Positions 53,665 to 62,579 of a DNA stretch of 64,000 bases are shown here, piece after piece. The translations under genes and the position numbers were made by a program. Each line of letters begins with the position of its first letter. The stretch's first letter is position 1. The stretch is from Duncaniella muris (GTDB taxonomy: Bacteria; Bacteroidota; Bacteroidia; Bacteroidales; Muribaculaceae), in contig NZ_PUEC01000003.1 of assembly GCF_003024805.1 (NCBI RefSeq), positions 62,001 to 126,000 on the forward strand. Reading direction: 5' to 3'. The notes below the pieces were generated by a model. The model did not search any database. It was not told where the DNA came from and was given only the letters and a program-made list of their open reading frames with translations.

Positions 53665-56400
53665 TCAGCTGCGGGTCACGGTCAGACCGGAGCGCGAGAG
53701 CGACATGTCGACGAAGCGGGCGTTGGGACGGAGCGGGTCGGCATTCAGTGTCTGACGGATGCGTGCGGCGGCTTCCGGATCTTTTGCCACCATGTAGAGA
53801 TAGCCTCCGCCACCGGCTCCGGGGAGCTTGTAGCCGAGACAGAGATCGTCGATGCGGCGGGTGATGGCCTCGACTGCCGGCGGGTTGGTGCCGCTGTCAA
53901 GAGCCATGTTCTGGGCCCAGGTGTCGCGGATCAGGCGCCCCATGCGTTTGAAGTTGCAACGCTGGATGGCGTCGAACATTTCAAGCGTGTGGGCTTTCAT
54001 GTGGCGCAGCAGGCGCAGCTGTTTCCCTTCGTTGAGGAACATGTTGCGGACAATTTCGGCGAGAATGTCTTTGGCGGTGCGGGTGATACCTGTGTAGTAG
54101 AGCAGGTGGCAGGCCGAATAGCCGGGATCGGTGAACACGGTGTCGGGGAGCCAGTTGACAGCCGGGTTCTGGTCGAAGCCCTTGGTGCTCTGCAGAAGTT
54201 TGACTCCGCCGAGCACTCCGCCGTACTGGTCCTGCCAGCCTCCGCCGGTGGTCAGGAGCTGTTCGAGCACGAGAGTGCGCTTGCAGATCTCGTTTTTGTC
54301 CCAGGCCAGGGCGCAGAAGTCGCTGAGGGCGCCGAGCACTGTGGCTGCGAGGATGCTGCTTGTGCCCAGACCGCTGCCTGCGGGGATGGCTGAGAAGAGG
54401 GTGATTTCCAGTCCTGAGCCGAAGTCGAGAAGCTGGTCGCGGAGTGAGGGGTAGCTGACACTGCAGAAACGGGGATGGAAACCTGCAAGCGCCAGTGCGG
54501 CCTTGGGGATTGAGAATGGACTGCCTACGCGGTGGAAATCAAGGATTCCGTCAAAGGATTCGATGATTTCTTCGGCGCCGAGGTCGATGCTGCGGCAGAT
54601 AATGTGGGGCTCCGGGCAGGGCCGCACGTAGGCCTGGAGCGGCTGCTGGCCGTTGAGCTCGATGGCGAAGTTGATCACATTGCCACCTTCCATCAGACAG
54701 AACGGCGGGGTGTCGGTCCAGCCTCCGGCTATGTCGATGCGCACCGGGGAGCGGCTCCAGACAATCTGGTCGGAGCAGACGTCGCGCCGGGGGAGTTCCT
54801 TGTGTTCGAGCACGGTGCGGGTGAGGCCTTCGCGCAGGAGCGAGAAGGCACGCTCTTCATGGGCCTGCGGGTCGGCTCCGGTGAGTCTGCTGACCTCCGC
54901 GCGGAACATCGAATCGCTGATGCGGGTGATCAGCGGTTCGTCATCGGCGAGCGGAGCGGGCATCTTCAGGGAGTCATTGGCAAAGGCCGTTGCGGCTTCG
55001 CGCAGGTCGCTCTGATAGAAGACGCTGTGGCGGTGGTTGGCGGCAAGGGCCTCGCGGTTGGCACGGCGGAATCTGCGGCGCTGGTCAACGAGGCGGTCCA
55101 GGCGGGCTATGTCGGAGATACGCTCGGCGCTGATCAGCTCATAGGCCGAGAGGTCGGCATCTCCGGCGAGCATGGCTTTGATGACGCGGCCCGTTTCGGC
55201 GATGTCGCTGACGATGGGGAAGCGCGGGCGGGTCTGCTCTTCGCCGGCAAATTTGTCGTCGATGCCGTAGACGCGCACGGCGAATCCGTCATCGCCCACG
55301 GGGACAATGTCTATGCACTGGCCTGGGGCGAGAGCCAGCTGCCAGTCGTTTTCAGGTATGCCTGTGAGGATGTGGTCAGAGGTGAGCTGCCATCCGGCGC
55401 CTATGCAGCTGTTTTCAATCCAGATGTTGGTGTTGGCCGAGGTGAATCTGATTCCGGCCTTGGAGTTCTGGACGAAAATTGACGGATGGGGCTTGCGGTC
55501 GCGGTGCATGATCTCGCGCTGGTCGTTGACAATGTTCTGCACGGCGAGGGTAGAGCTGATCATCTCGCGTCCGGTGCCGTAGTGGTAGAACTCTCCGCCC
55601 GGCAGTGGGACTATGGCTACCTTGAGCTGGCTCAGTTCCGGATCGGCTACACCGGGATTGGTGCCCAAGGCGCATCCGAAGTCTGAGTAGAGGTCATATT
55701 CGCGGAGCGCTCCCTCGGCGTCGCGGCTACGCCGGCGCAGCAGTTCCACGGCCCGGTCGCTCAGAAGCCATACGCCTATGTCGGTCAGGTAGTAGCCGGT
55801 CTGCAGGAGTGAGTTGAGAGTGTCGACGGAGGGTTTCTGCAACATGCGGTCGAGAATCGAGGGAGCGGAGTGGGTGCTGTAGAAAACGCCGTGGTCTTTG
55901 GCTATGGATGAGTCGAGCCAGAGACCATAGCAGACCACGTCTGCCTCAGGCACCGGGGGGAGCTGGGCGGCCGCGCGGATATAGACATCGCCGCTGACAA
56001 TCATGGTGTGGACGTTGGCCGGAGCGGCGTCCATGATGCGTTCGTAGAGAGGCAACTGGAGGTCAAGCAGGGTCTGGGTGATGGACTGTCCGCGCTCCCA
56101 GCGGAACACGGGGACCGGGGTGAGAATCTTGCCTGAGGGTGCGTAGGAGGGGAGGCGGCGGCTCTGCCCTCCGGCGTGGAGTATGATGCGTTTTTGGCCG
56201 GCAAGCCAGTTTTCGAAGGGCTCGGCCGATGATTCGGAGGCTCGGTGGCATTCTTCGAGTATCCAGGTGGTGCCGCCGCCGCTGCCGAGGCGGTGGCCGA
56301 TGGGGTCTGATGTGCAGAAGTAGTCCGAAGCTGGAAGTCCGGTGATTTTATGAAAACAGCCCACGAGGTTGGGTGGGAGCGATAGCAGTTTTTTTGTCAT
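53665..56400 (-). CDS. fkp: Bifunctional fucokinase / fucose-1-phosphate guanylyltransferase
   Basis: A 911-residue two-domain enzyme that makes GDP-L-fucose from free L-fucose. The N-terminal guanylyltransferase has LHAGGQSRRLPSYAPSGKIL; the middle has repeated beta-helix-like segments; the C-terminal GHMP kinase has RIDIAGGWTDTPPFCLMEGG and PAGSGLGTSSILAATVL. Fkp of Bacteroides fragilis, where it feeds capsule and glycoprotein fucosylation, is of similar size (about 950). It lies 51 bp after fucP, which supplies the sugar. Confidence 0.96.
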   Translation of the reverse strand: MTKKLLSLPPNLVGCFHKITGLPASDYFCTSDPIGHRLGSGGGTTWILEECHRASESSAEPFENWLAGQKRIILHAGGQSRRLPSYAPSGKILTPVPVFRWERGQSITQTLLDLQLPLYERIMDAAPANVHTMIVSGDVYIRAAAQLPPVPEADVVCYGLWLDSSIAKDHGVFYSTHSAPSILDRMLQKPSVDTLNSLLQTGYYLTDIGVWLLSDRAVELLRRRSRDAEGALREYDLYSDFGCALGTNPGVADPELSQLKVAIVPLPGGEFYHYGTGREMISSTLAVQNIVNDQREIMHRDRKPHPSIFVQNSKAGIRFTSANTNIWIENSCIGAGWQLTSDHILTGIPENDWQLALAPGQCIDIVPVGDDGFAVRVYGIDDKFAGEEQTRPRFPIVSDIAETGRVIKAMLAGDADLSAYELISAERISDIARLDRLVDQRRRFRRANREALAANHRHSVFYQSDLREAATAFANDSLKMPAPLADDEPLITRISDSMFRAEVSRLTGADPQAHEERAFSLLREGLTRTVLEHKELPRRDVCSDQIVWSRSPVRIDIAGGWTDTPPFCLMEGGNVINFAIELNGQQPLQAYVRPCPEPHIICRSIDLGAEEIIESFDGILDFHRVGSPFSIPKAALALAGFHPRFCSVSYPSLRDQLLDFGSGLEITLFSAIPAGSGLGTSSILAATVLGALSDFCALAWDKNEICKRTLVLEQLLTTGGGWQDQYGGVLGGVKLLQSTKGFDQNPAVNWLPDTVFTDPGYSACHLLYYTGITRTAKDILAEIVRNMFLNEGKQLRLLRHMKAHTLEMFDAIQRCNFKRMGRLIRDTWAQNMALDSGTNPPAVEAITRRIDDLCLGYKLPGAGGGGYLYMVAKDPEAAARIRQTLNADPLRPNARFVDMSLSRSGLTVTRS

Positions 56401-56451
56401 GGTGATGATGGATAAGACAGGGGGTGGGGTGGAGGAAGTGTGGTTTGCTTC

Positions 56452-57783
56452 TTATTCAGTCTCGCCGGAGTGTGTGCGGCGATAGGCGCGGGTTCCGTAG
56501 GCTGTGATGACAATGAAGCAGATCAGAGGAATGGCGAATGAGAGATTGGTCGACGGAAGTCCGCCGGCGGTCACTCCGGAGTCGATGACGAGGGCCTGGA
56601 GCGGGGGGAACACCGAGCCTCCGAGAATCGACATGATAAGTCCGGCACTGCCGAATTTGACATTGTCGCCGAGTCCGCGCAGGGCTATGCCGTAGATGGT
56701 GGGGAACATGAGCGACATGCAGGCGCTGATGCCTACGAGGCAGTAGACTCCTGAGCGGTCGGTCATCACTATGGCGCCGACAGAGAAAATGGCCGCCAGG
56801 ATGCCGAGAATTGAAAGCAGGCGTCCGGGGGCTATGTATTTCAGGAACCAGGTACAGACAAAGCGGCTGCATGTGAAGCAGATCAAGGCCGCGATGTTGA
56901 ATTTCTGCGAGAGTATCTCGGCGCTGCGTTCGTCCATGCCTTCTGACATGAAGACGTGTGTGCCATACTGGATGATAAATGTCCAGCACATCACCTGGGC
57001 GCCTACATAGAAGAACTGGGCTATGACACCTTCGCGGTAGTTTTTGATTCTGACAAGCTCGCCGAGAGCGGTAGAGAGTTTCTTGCTCGAACGGGTGTCG
57101 CCGGCCTTCGGCATCTTGAGCAGGCGCACGAGTATGATGATGGCCACGAGCACGGCGGCTATATAGATATAGGGCTGGATGAGCACCCACAGGTCGTCGC
57201 TTTTAATCTGTTCGAATTCTTCGGGCGAGAGCAGGGCGCGCTCGGCGGTGTCGAGTGGATGAAGCCGCTCCTGCACGAAGTGCATGGCCACATACATGCC
57301 TGCCAGTGCCCCGATCGGGTTGAAAGCCTGGGCGAGGTTCAGACGCCGGGTGGCGCTTTCTTCCGGTCCCATGCAGTAGATATAGGGATTACAGCTCGTC
57401 TCAAGGAAAGACAGGCCGCAGGTCATGATGAAATACGCCGCGAGGAAGGGATAGTAGAACCCGGCCATCTGAGCGGGGATGAACATGGCGGCGCCGACGG
57501 CATAGAGCGAGAGGCCAAGAAGCACACCGGCTTTGTAGGAATACCGCTGGATGAACAGTGCGGCGGGGAAGGCCATGCAGAAATAGCCGAGATAGAAGGC
57601 CACCTGGACAAGTGCGCCTTCGGTAACGCTCATGCGGAAAATCTTTGAAAAGGCTTTGACCAGCGGACCGGTAATGTCATTCGCAAAGCCCCATAGAGCG
57701 AAACATGAGGTGATGATGATAAAGGGCAAGAGAAGGCTTACGCCGTCGCGCGACAGCAGCGGAGCTTGTTTTGAAGAACTCAT
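56452..57783 (-). CDS. fucP: L-fucose:H+ symporter
   Basis: A 443-residue MFS transporter with 12 predicted helices. FALWGFANDITGPLVKAFSK carries the FucP N-terminal signature with the Asp used for proton coupling; TCGLSFLETSCNPYI and LMFPTIYGIALRGLGDNVKF are also characteristic. Pairing with fkp (51-bp gap) strongly supports fucose as substrate over glucose or galactose relatives. A TAACTTTG element lies upstream. Confidence 0.94.
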   Translation of the reverse strand: MSSSKQAPLLSRDGVSLLLPFIIITSCFALWGFANDITGPLVKAFSKIFRMSVTEGALVQVAFYLGYFCMAFPAALFIQRYSYKAGVLLGLSLYAVGAAMFIPAQMAGFYYPFLAAYFIMTCGLSFLETSCNPYIYCMGPEESATRRLNLAQAFNPIGALAGMYVAMHFVQERLHPLDTAERALLSPEEFEQIKSDDLWVLIQPYIYIAAVLVAIIILVRLLKMPKAGDTRSSKKLSTALGELVRIKNYREGVIAQFFYVGAQVMCWTFIIQYGTHVFMSEGMDERSAEILSQKFNIAALICFTCSRFVCTWFLKYIAPGRLLSILGILAAIFSVGAIVMTDRSGVYCLVGISACMSLMFPTIYGIALRGLGDNVKFGSAGLIMSILGGSVFPPLQALVIDSGVTAGGLPSTNLSFAIPLICFIVITAYGTRAYRRTHSGETE

Positions 57784-57835
57784 GAGTAATTAGATATCTG
57801 TATGATATGAAAGTTTAGAAGGCTTTTTATCCGTG

Positions 57836-57843
57836 CAAAGTTA
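57836..57843 (-). promoter_or_regulatory. -7 element of fucP-fkp
   Basis: TAACTTTG on the minus strand, 52 bp before the fucP ATG; no -33 match at the expected distance. Confidence 0.5.
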
Positions 57844-57997
57844 CAATAAATCGTTGATATTTCACCTATAAATAAGGCGTGATTTGAATGACGCTCGTCA
57901 GCAGGAGAAAGTGGGAGGGGCGGATGTTTTTGCAGAGCTGAGGTCGAATTTAAGCCGAATTAAACTCGTCAGATAGCACAAATTCGATTTATTTCCT

Positions 57998-58005
57998 TAA
58001 ATTTG
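57998..58005 (+). promoter_or_regulatory. -7 element of rnz
   Basis: TAAATTTG, only 8 bp before the rnz ATG at 58014. Transcription would begin within a few bases of the start codon, suggesting a leaderless or nearly leaderless mRNA. Confidence 0.55.
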
Positions 58006-58013
58006 CTGCTGTA

Positions 58014-58931
58014 ATGGCAAAGTTTCAGATCAATATTCTCGGATGCGGTTCTGCAACGCCCACGGCGCGGCACCAGCCGTCGTGTCAGGTTGTGAATTTT
58101 CGCGACAAACTTTTTATGATAGATTGCGGCGAGGGCGCGCAGTCGCAGTTCCGGCGCATGGGGCTGAAATTCTCACGCCTCAACCACATCTTCATCTCGC
58201 ATCTTCACGGCGACCATCTTTTCGGGCTGCCGGGATTGCTTTCCACAATGGCACTCCACGAGGTGAGCGGTTCGGTGACAATCCATATCTTCCGCGACGG
58301 CGCAAGACTCATGAAAGAGTGGATGGATTTTTTCAACCGCAACTCTCCGTTTGAGATCATATATGACGTGATCGAAGAGGGCGAACGCCGCATCGTCTAT
58401 GAAGACGGCGGACTGACCGTGGAGACTTTTCCGCTCTACCACCGCACCCCCTGCACGGGCTTCATCTTCCGCGAGAAACCCAAACTGCGCCATCTGCGCG
58501 GCGATATGGTGAAGTTCCACAATATACCCATAGCCATGCTTCAGGCTGTCAAGGAGGGAGCCGATTTCGTCAGAGAAGACGGCACGGTGATTCCCAACGC
58601 GCTTCTGACCTCTCCGGCCGATCCGTCGGTGAGCTATGCCTATTGCAGCGACACGATGATGGACCCGCGGGTAGCGGCTGACATCAGCGGGGTCGACACG
58701 GTGTATCACGAGGCGACTTATGACGACTCGATGGCCGACCGTGCCCGCGAACGCGGCCATTCAACCGCCCGCCAGGCTGCGGAAATCGCACTGCAGGCCG
58801 GCGCCCGGCGCCTGATCATAGGCCATTTCTCAAAACGCTACAATTCGGAAGAACTCCTGCTCCGCGAAGCCGGAGAGGTGTTCCCAGATGTCATTCTGGC
58901 CAACGAGGGCCTGAAAGTAGATCTCGAATAA
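58014..58931 (+). CDS. rnz: Ribonuclease Z
   Basis: A 305-residue metallo-beta-lactamase-fold endonuclease that trims tRNA 3' ends. LGCGSATPTARHQPSCQVV, the zinc motif SHLHGDHLFGLPGLL, and the later HEATYDDSMADRARERGHST and IGHFSKRY are diagnostic. The encoded tRNAs in this window lack CCA, so this enzyme plus CCA addition is needed for their maturation. It is first in a three-gene run, 35 bp before the aminopeptidase. Confidence 0.96.
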   Translation: MAKFQINILGCGSATPTARHQPSCQVVNFRDKLFMIDCGEGAQSQFRRMGLKFSRLNHIFISHLHGDHLFGLPGLLSTMALHEVSGSVTIHIFRDGARLMKEWMDFFNRNSPFEIIYDVIEEGERRIVYEDGGLTVETFPLYHRTPCTGFIFREKPKLRHLRGDMVKFHNIPIAMLQAVKEGADFVREDGTVIPNALLTSPADPSVSYAYCSDTMMDPRVAADISGVDTVYHEATYDDSMADRARERGHSTARQAAEIALQAGARRLIIGHFSKRYNSEELLLREAGEVFPDVILANEGLKVDLE

Positions 58932-58966
58932 AACAGTTCAGACAACTTAAATCAAACAGAATACTT

Positions 58967-60751
58967 ATGCAAAATCCCGTCATCGAGCGCATTGACGCTC
59001 TCCGCAAGGAAATGAATGAAGCCGGAGTCAAGGCTGTAGTCCTGCCCCGTACCGACGCCCATCTGAGCGAATATATCTCGGCCCACTGGCATATTGTCCG
59101 CTATCTCAGCGGTTTCACCGGTTCGGCCGGCACTATGGTTGTCACCGATAAGGAGGCCTTGCTGTGGGTAGACAGCCGTTATTTCCTCCAGGGAGCACAG
59201 CAGATTGAAGGCTCAGGCATAATCCTTATGAAAGACGGCTTGCCTGACACTCCGTCAATTGCCGGCTACCTCTGCGAGAATCTTTCGAAAGGCGACAAAG
59301 TGGGTATAAACGGAATGCTGATGTCAATCGACGAGACTGCCGTCCTGCGCAGCCGCCTCAATGCCGCAGGCATAGAGCTTGACGTGGACTTCGACCCGAT
59401 TGACCGCATCTGGACCGACCGTCCCGCACTCCCCTCTGACAAGATTTTTATCCACGATGAAAAATATGCCGGTGAATCAGCCGTCTCGAAAATGGCACGC
59501 ATCCTCGACTCAGCCAAAGCCCAGGGCGCACAGGCTTATTTCACCTCGGCCCTCGACGAAATAGCCTGGATTCTCAATATCCGCTCTAACGATGTGCCCT
59601 GCAACCCGGTGGCAACCTCCTTCCTCTATGTGGCCCCGTCAGGCAGCACTCTCTTTGTCGATGAAGCCAAGCTGACCCCGGAGGTCAAGGCTTATCTGGC
59701 AGAGGCCGGAGTGGCTACAGCTCCCTACGCCTCTGTGCTCACCGCACTGGCTGCCCTGCCAGCCGGAGTGAAGGTGCTGTTAAGTGGTTCAAGGGCATCC
59801 GGTGCGATAGCCCATGTGCTCGAAGACCGTTATGTCAAGGGTGATTCTCCTGTAGCGCTTCCGAAGGCAATCAAAAACGATGTGCAGATCGCAGGCATTC
59901 GTCAGGCCCATCTGCGCGACGGTGTGGCTATGGTCCGCTCACTCATGGAAATCGAGCGCACGGTTGCCGCAGGCGAACGCCTCACCGAAATGGACGTGGC
60001 CGACATCCTGCTCCGCCACCGCTCTAAAGGCGAACTCTACTTCGATCTTAGCTTTGAAAGCATCTGCGGTTTCGGTGCCAACGGCGCGATTGTCCACTAC
60101 ACCGCCGACGAAACCAGCAACACCGTCATCACCAAAGGCAACCTCCTGCTGATCGACTCAGGCGCCAACTACCTCGACGGAACCACTGACATCACCCGCA
60201 CCATCGCTATCGGAGAACCCTCGGCCGACATGCGTCACGATTTCACCCTCGTGATGAAAGGCCACATAGCCATCGCCACCTCAGTCTATCCCGAAGGCAC
60301 CCGCGGGGCACAGCTCGACGCACTTGCCCGCATGCCGCTCTGGAAAGAAGGCAAGAGCTATCTCCACGGCACAGGACACGGAGTAGGCCACTTCCTCAAT
60401 GTCCACGAAGGCCCGCAGAGCATCCGCCTCAACGACACACTCGCACCGCTCACCCCCGGTATGCTCACCTCAAACGAACCCGGAGTCTACCTGGCAGACC
60501 GCTATGGCATACGATGCGAAAACCTCGTGCTCACAATCCCTTATGAAGAAACCGAGTTCGGCAAATTCTATGCCTTCGAGACCATCACGCTCTGCCCGTT
60601 TGACCGCTCGCTATTCGACACCTCGATCATGTCGGCCGAAGAAATCCGCTGGGTCGACGACTACCACCGCACCGTCTATGACCGTCTGGCCCCGCTGATG
60701 GAAGCCGACGAACGCCAGTGGCTCGCCGCAGCAACCGCACCCTTGAAATAA
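58967..60751 (+). CDS. Xaa-Pro aminopeptidase (M24B)
   Basis: A 594-residue aminopeptidase P. Two creatinase-type N-terminal domains (about 1-300) precede the pita-bread catalytic domain. Metal ligands are visible in LLIDSGANYLDGTTDITRT, the GTGHGVGHFLNVHEGP His motif and late MLTSNEPGVY. It removes an N-terminal residue before proline. No signal peptide, so cytoplasmic. Length fits the long three-domain subclass. It lies between rnz and the gamma-carbonic anhydrase gene (27-bp gap). Confidence 0.93.
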   Translation: MQNPVIERIDALRKEMNEAGVKAVVLPRTDAHLSEYISAHWHIVRYLSGFTGSAGTMVVTDKEALLWVDSRYFLQGAQQIEGSGIILMKDGLPDTPSIAGYLCENLSKGDKVGINGMLMSIDETAVLRSRLNAAGIELDVDFDPIDRIWTDRPALPSDKIFIHDEKYAGESAVSKMARILDSAKAQGAQAYFTSALDEIAWILNIRSNDVPCNPVATSFLYVAPSGSTLFVDEAKLTPEVKAYLAEAGVATAPYASVLTALAALPAGVKVLLSGSRASGAIAHVLEDRYVKGDSPVALPKAIKNDVQIAGIRQAHLRDGVAMVRSLMEIERTVAAGERLTEMDVADILLRHRSKGELYFDLSFESICGFGANGAIVHYTADETSNTVITKGNLLLIDSGANYLDGTTDITRTIAIGEPSADMRHDFTLVMKGHIAIATSVYPEGTRGAQLDALARMPLWKEGKSYLHGTGHGVGHFLNVHEGPQSIRLNDTLAPLTPGMLTSNEPGVYLADRYGIRCENLVLTIPYEETEFGKFYAFETITLCPFDRSLFDTSIMSAEEIRWVDDYHRTVYDRLAPLMEADERQWLAAATAPLK

Positions 60752-60778
60752 CCCCACAAAAAATACCAATTATAACAT

Positions 60779-61315
60779 ATGGCTCTGATCATACCCGTAA
60801 GGGGATTTACACCCGAAATCGGCGAAGATACATTTCTGGCTGAAAACGCCACCGTCATCGGCGATGTGGTGATGGGCAGCGAATGCAGCGTCTGGTTCAA
60901 CACCGTGATCCGCGGCGACGTCAACTCCATCCGCATCGGCAACCGCGTCAACATCCAGGACGGCTCCGTGCTCCACACCCTCTACAAAAAATCGACCATC
61001 GAAATCGGCAACGATGTCTCGATCGGCCACAACGTCACCATCCACGGCGCCAAAATCCACGACTACGCCCTCATAGGCATGGGCGCAGTGGTGATGGACG
61101 ATGCCGAAGTAGGCGAAAACGCCCTTGTGGCCGCCGGCTCCGTAGTGCTCTCCCGCACCAAGATCGGCCCCAATGAACTCTGGGGTGGCGCTCCCGCCAA
61201 ATTCATCAAAATGGTCGACCCGGAAACATCGCGTGAGCTCAACACCAAGATAGCCCGCAACTATCTGATGTATTCCCGCTGGTACACCGACCCTGACGCA
61301 CCGACCGATTTCTGA
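60779..61315 (+). CDS. Gamma-class carbonic anhydrase family protein
   Basis: A 178-residue left-handed beta-helix protein. Hexapeptide repeats (FLAENATVIGDVVMGSECSV) and the three histidines expected for the metal site (SVLHTLYK, then SIGHNVTIHG) are present. Family members include true carbonic anhydrases and others with weak activity (YrdA type), so enzymatic activity is likely but unproven. It is last in the rnz run. A 27-bp hairpin terminator follows. Confidence 0.9.
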   Translation: MALIIPVRGFTPEIGEDTFLAENATVIGDVVMGSECSVWFNTVIRGDVNSIRIGNRVNIQDGSVLHTLYKKSTIEIGNDVSIGHNVTIHGAKIHDYALIGMGAVVMDDAEVGENALVAAGSVVLSRTKIGPNELWGGAPAKFIKMVDPETSRELNTKIARNYLMYSRWYTDPDAPTDF

Positions 61316-61331
61316 CCTCCCCCTCATCGGC

Positions 61332-61391
61332 AAAAAACAATCCGCAGGTGTCTTCCGGGTCAGTCCGGAAGACACCTGCGGATTGTTTTTT
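61332..61391. terminator. 27-bp perfect hairpin terminator
   Basis: 61332-61358 pairs without mismatch with 61365-61391 around a 6-nt loop. The stem ends in A6/T6, so it can terminate on either strand. It is far longer than a normal intrinsic terminator and separates the gamma-carbonic anhydrase gene from the tRNA promoter. Confidence 0.85.
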
Positions 61392-61457
61392 CAGCCAAAT
61401 TTTGAAAAAGCCGTGCAAAACCACGCTCAAATAATTGGCGGGAATAAAAAAAATCAC

Positions 61458-61465
61458 TACCTTTG
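61458..61465 (+). promoter_or_regulatory. -7 element of the tRNA-Leu/tRNA-Ser unit
   Basis: TACCTTTG, 61 bp before the mature tRNA-Leu end. TTGG 19 bp upstream is a partial -33. The two tRNAs are 23 bp apart and probably share this promoter. Confidence 0.6.
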
Positions 61466-61526
61466 TGGCCGTCTAAATCACGGACCACTTGCAAAGTCCT
61501 CCGTGAGCCGAAGTTGAAAAGCATTT

Positions 61527-61608
61527 GCCCGGATGGCGGAATCGGTAGACGCGCCGGTCTCAAACACCGGTGGAGCAATCCATCCCGGTTCGATCCCGGG
61601 TCCGGGTA
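61527..61608 (+). tRNA. tRNA-Leu (anticodon CAA)
   Basis: An 82-nt class II tRNA. Acceptor GCCCGGA pairs with TCCGGGT (terminal G-U); the anticodon loop CTCAAAC contains CAA; a short variable arm and T-arm GGTTCGATCC follow. CCA is not encoded. Confidence 0.95.
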
Positions 61609-61631
61609 CACAGAATAAACCAACGATCACA

Positions 61632-61718
61632 GGAAGGATGCCGGAGTGGTCGATCGGGGCGGTCTCGAAAACCGTTGTTCCCTTACGGGAACCCAGGGTT
61701 CGAATCCCTGTCCTTCCG
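61632..61718 (+). tRNA. tRNA-Ser (anticodon CGA)
   Basis: An 87-nt class II tRNA. Acceptor GGAAGGA pairs with TCCTTCC; loop CTCGAAA contains CGA; the long variable arm (TTCCC ... GGGAA) and T-arm GGTTCGAATCC are clear. Discriminator G; CCA is not encoded. Confidence 0.95.
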
Positions 61719-61727
61719 CAGAAAACT

Positions 61728-61768
61728 CGAATGAAACCCGCTGCTGGCCAGCGGGTTTCATTCGTTTT
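61728..61768 (+). terminator. tRNA-Ser terminator
   Basis: A perfect 16-bp stem (cgaatgaaacccgctg, 61728-61743, with its complement 61749-61764) and a 5-nt loop, followed by TTTT. Confidence 0.8.
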
Positions 61769-61863
61769 ACATCTCCCCGCGCCCCCGGCAGAAGAACATT
61801 GGGGGGCAGCGATTCCGGAGCCATCCGGCTCGCATCTGACACCCGTTTTTTTGCATAGACCAC

Positions 61864-61893
61864 AAAAAAAGCCCTGCCGGAGCAGAGCTTTTT
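61864..61893 (-). terminator. Terminator of the beta-carbonic anhydrase gene
   Basis: On the minus strand a 10-bp stem with one mismatch (aaagccctgc region with gcagagcttt) and a 4-nt loop ends in a run of seven Ts, 22 bp after the stop codon. Confidence 0.65.
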
Positions 61894-61914
61894 AATGTTT
61901 GTTTCAATTGAGGA

Positions 61915-62454
61915 TCAGAGGCTTTCGAGGAGGCCGGTCTCGGAATCCATAATGTAGCCCGCCACGCGGACATCCTTGGCCATCAGCGGATGGTTGCGTA
62001 TCAGATCCACAGTCTCGTTCACCGCCTCGGCTGTATCTGAAAAACCATGCAGCCAGCTGTTGAGATCAATACCGCAGTGGCGCATGAGCGAGATATGCTC
62101 CTCGTCGATACCGCGCTCGCGCATCAGGCCGAGCATCTCCTCGGCATCCATCCCCTGCACTCCGCAGCCGGTGTGGCCGATGACCATCACCTCGTTGACC
62201 CCAAGTTCGTAGACCGCCACCAGCAGGGAGCGCATCGTGGAGTCAAACGGATTTGTAATCGTGCCCCCGGCATTCTTTATCATCTTCACATCACCGTTTC
62301 TGATGCCGAGAGCGGCAGGCAGAAGTTCGACAAGGCGTGTGTCCATACAGGTCACGATAGCGATACGTTTGTCGGGATATTTCGAGGTCTTGAACTGCCG
62401 GAAACCCTCCGACTCGACAAACTCGCGGTTGTATTTCAGAATTTCGTCAATCAT
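61915..62454 (-). CDS. can: Beta-class carbonic anhydrase
   Basis: A 179-residue zinc enzyme hydrating CO2. Zinc ligands Cys36 (CMDTR, with the Asp38-Arg40 dyad), His94 and Cys97 (HTGCG) are present. It belongs to the short beta class found in Gram-positives and Bacteroidota. The ATG at 62454 is preferred: the frame continues to 62493, but the promoter -7 element is just beyond that, and the extra residues are not conserved. It faces the tRNA pair. Confidence 0.92.
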   Translation of the reverse strand: MIDEILKYNREFVESEGFRQFKTSKYPDKRIAIVTCMDTRLVELLPAALGIRNGDVKMIKNAGGTITNPFDSTMRSLLVAVYELGVNEVMVIGHTGCGVQGMDAEEMLGLMRERGIDEEHISLMRHCGIDLNSWLHGFSDTAEAVNETVDLIRNHPLMAKDVRVAGYIMDSETGLLESL

Positions 62455-62490
62455 AATGCAACAAACTTCGGTTGATTTGAAAAATTGCTG

Positions 62491-62498
62491 CAAAATTA
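62491..62498 (-). promoter_or_regulatory. -7 element of the beta-carbonic anhydrase gene
   Basis: TAATTTTG on the minus strand, 36 bp before the ATG at 62454. It lies between the two possible starts and favours the shorter protein. Confidence 0.5.
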
Positions 62499-62579
62499 AC
62501 TCAAAAAATCCTCACGGCGTAAATTTTCAGACGAAAAAGCCGAGCGCTCCAGCCGCTGAACACCAATTCCTTGAAAAAC

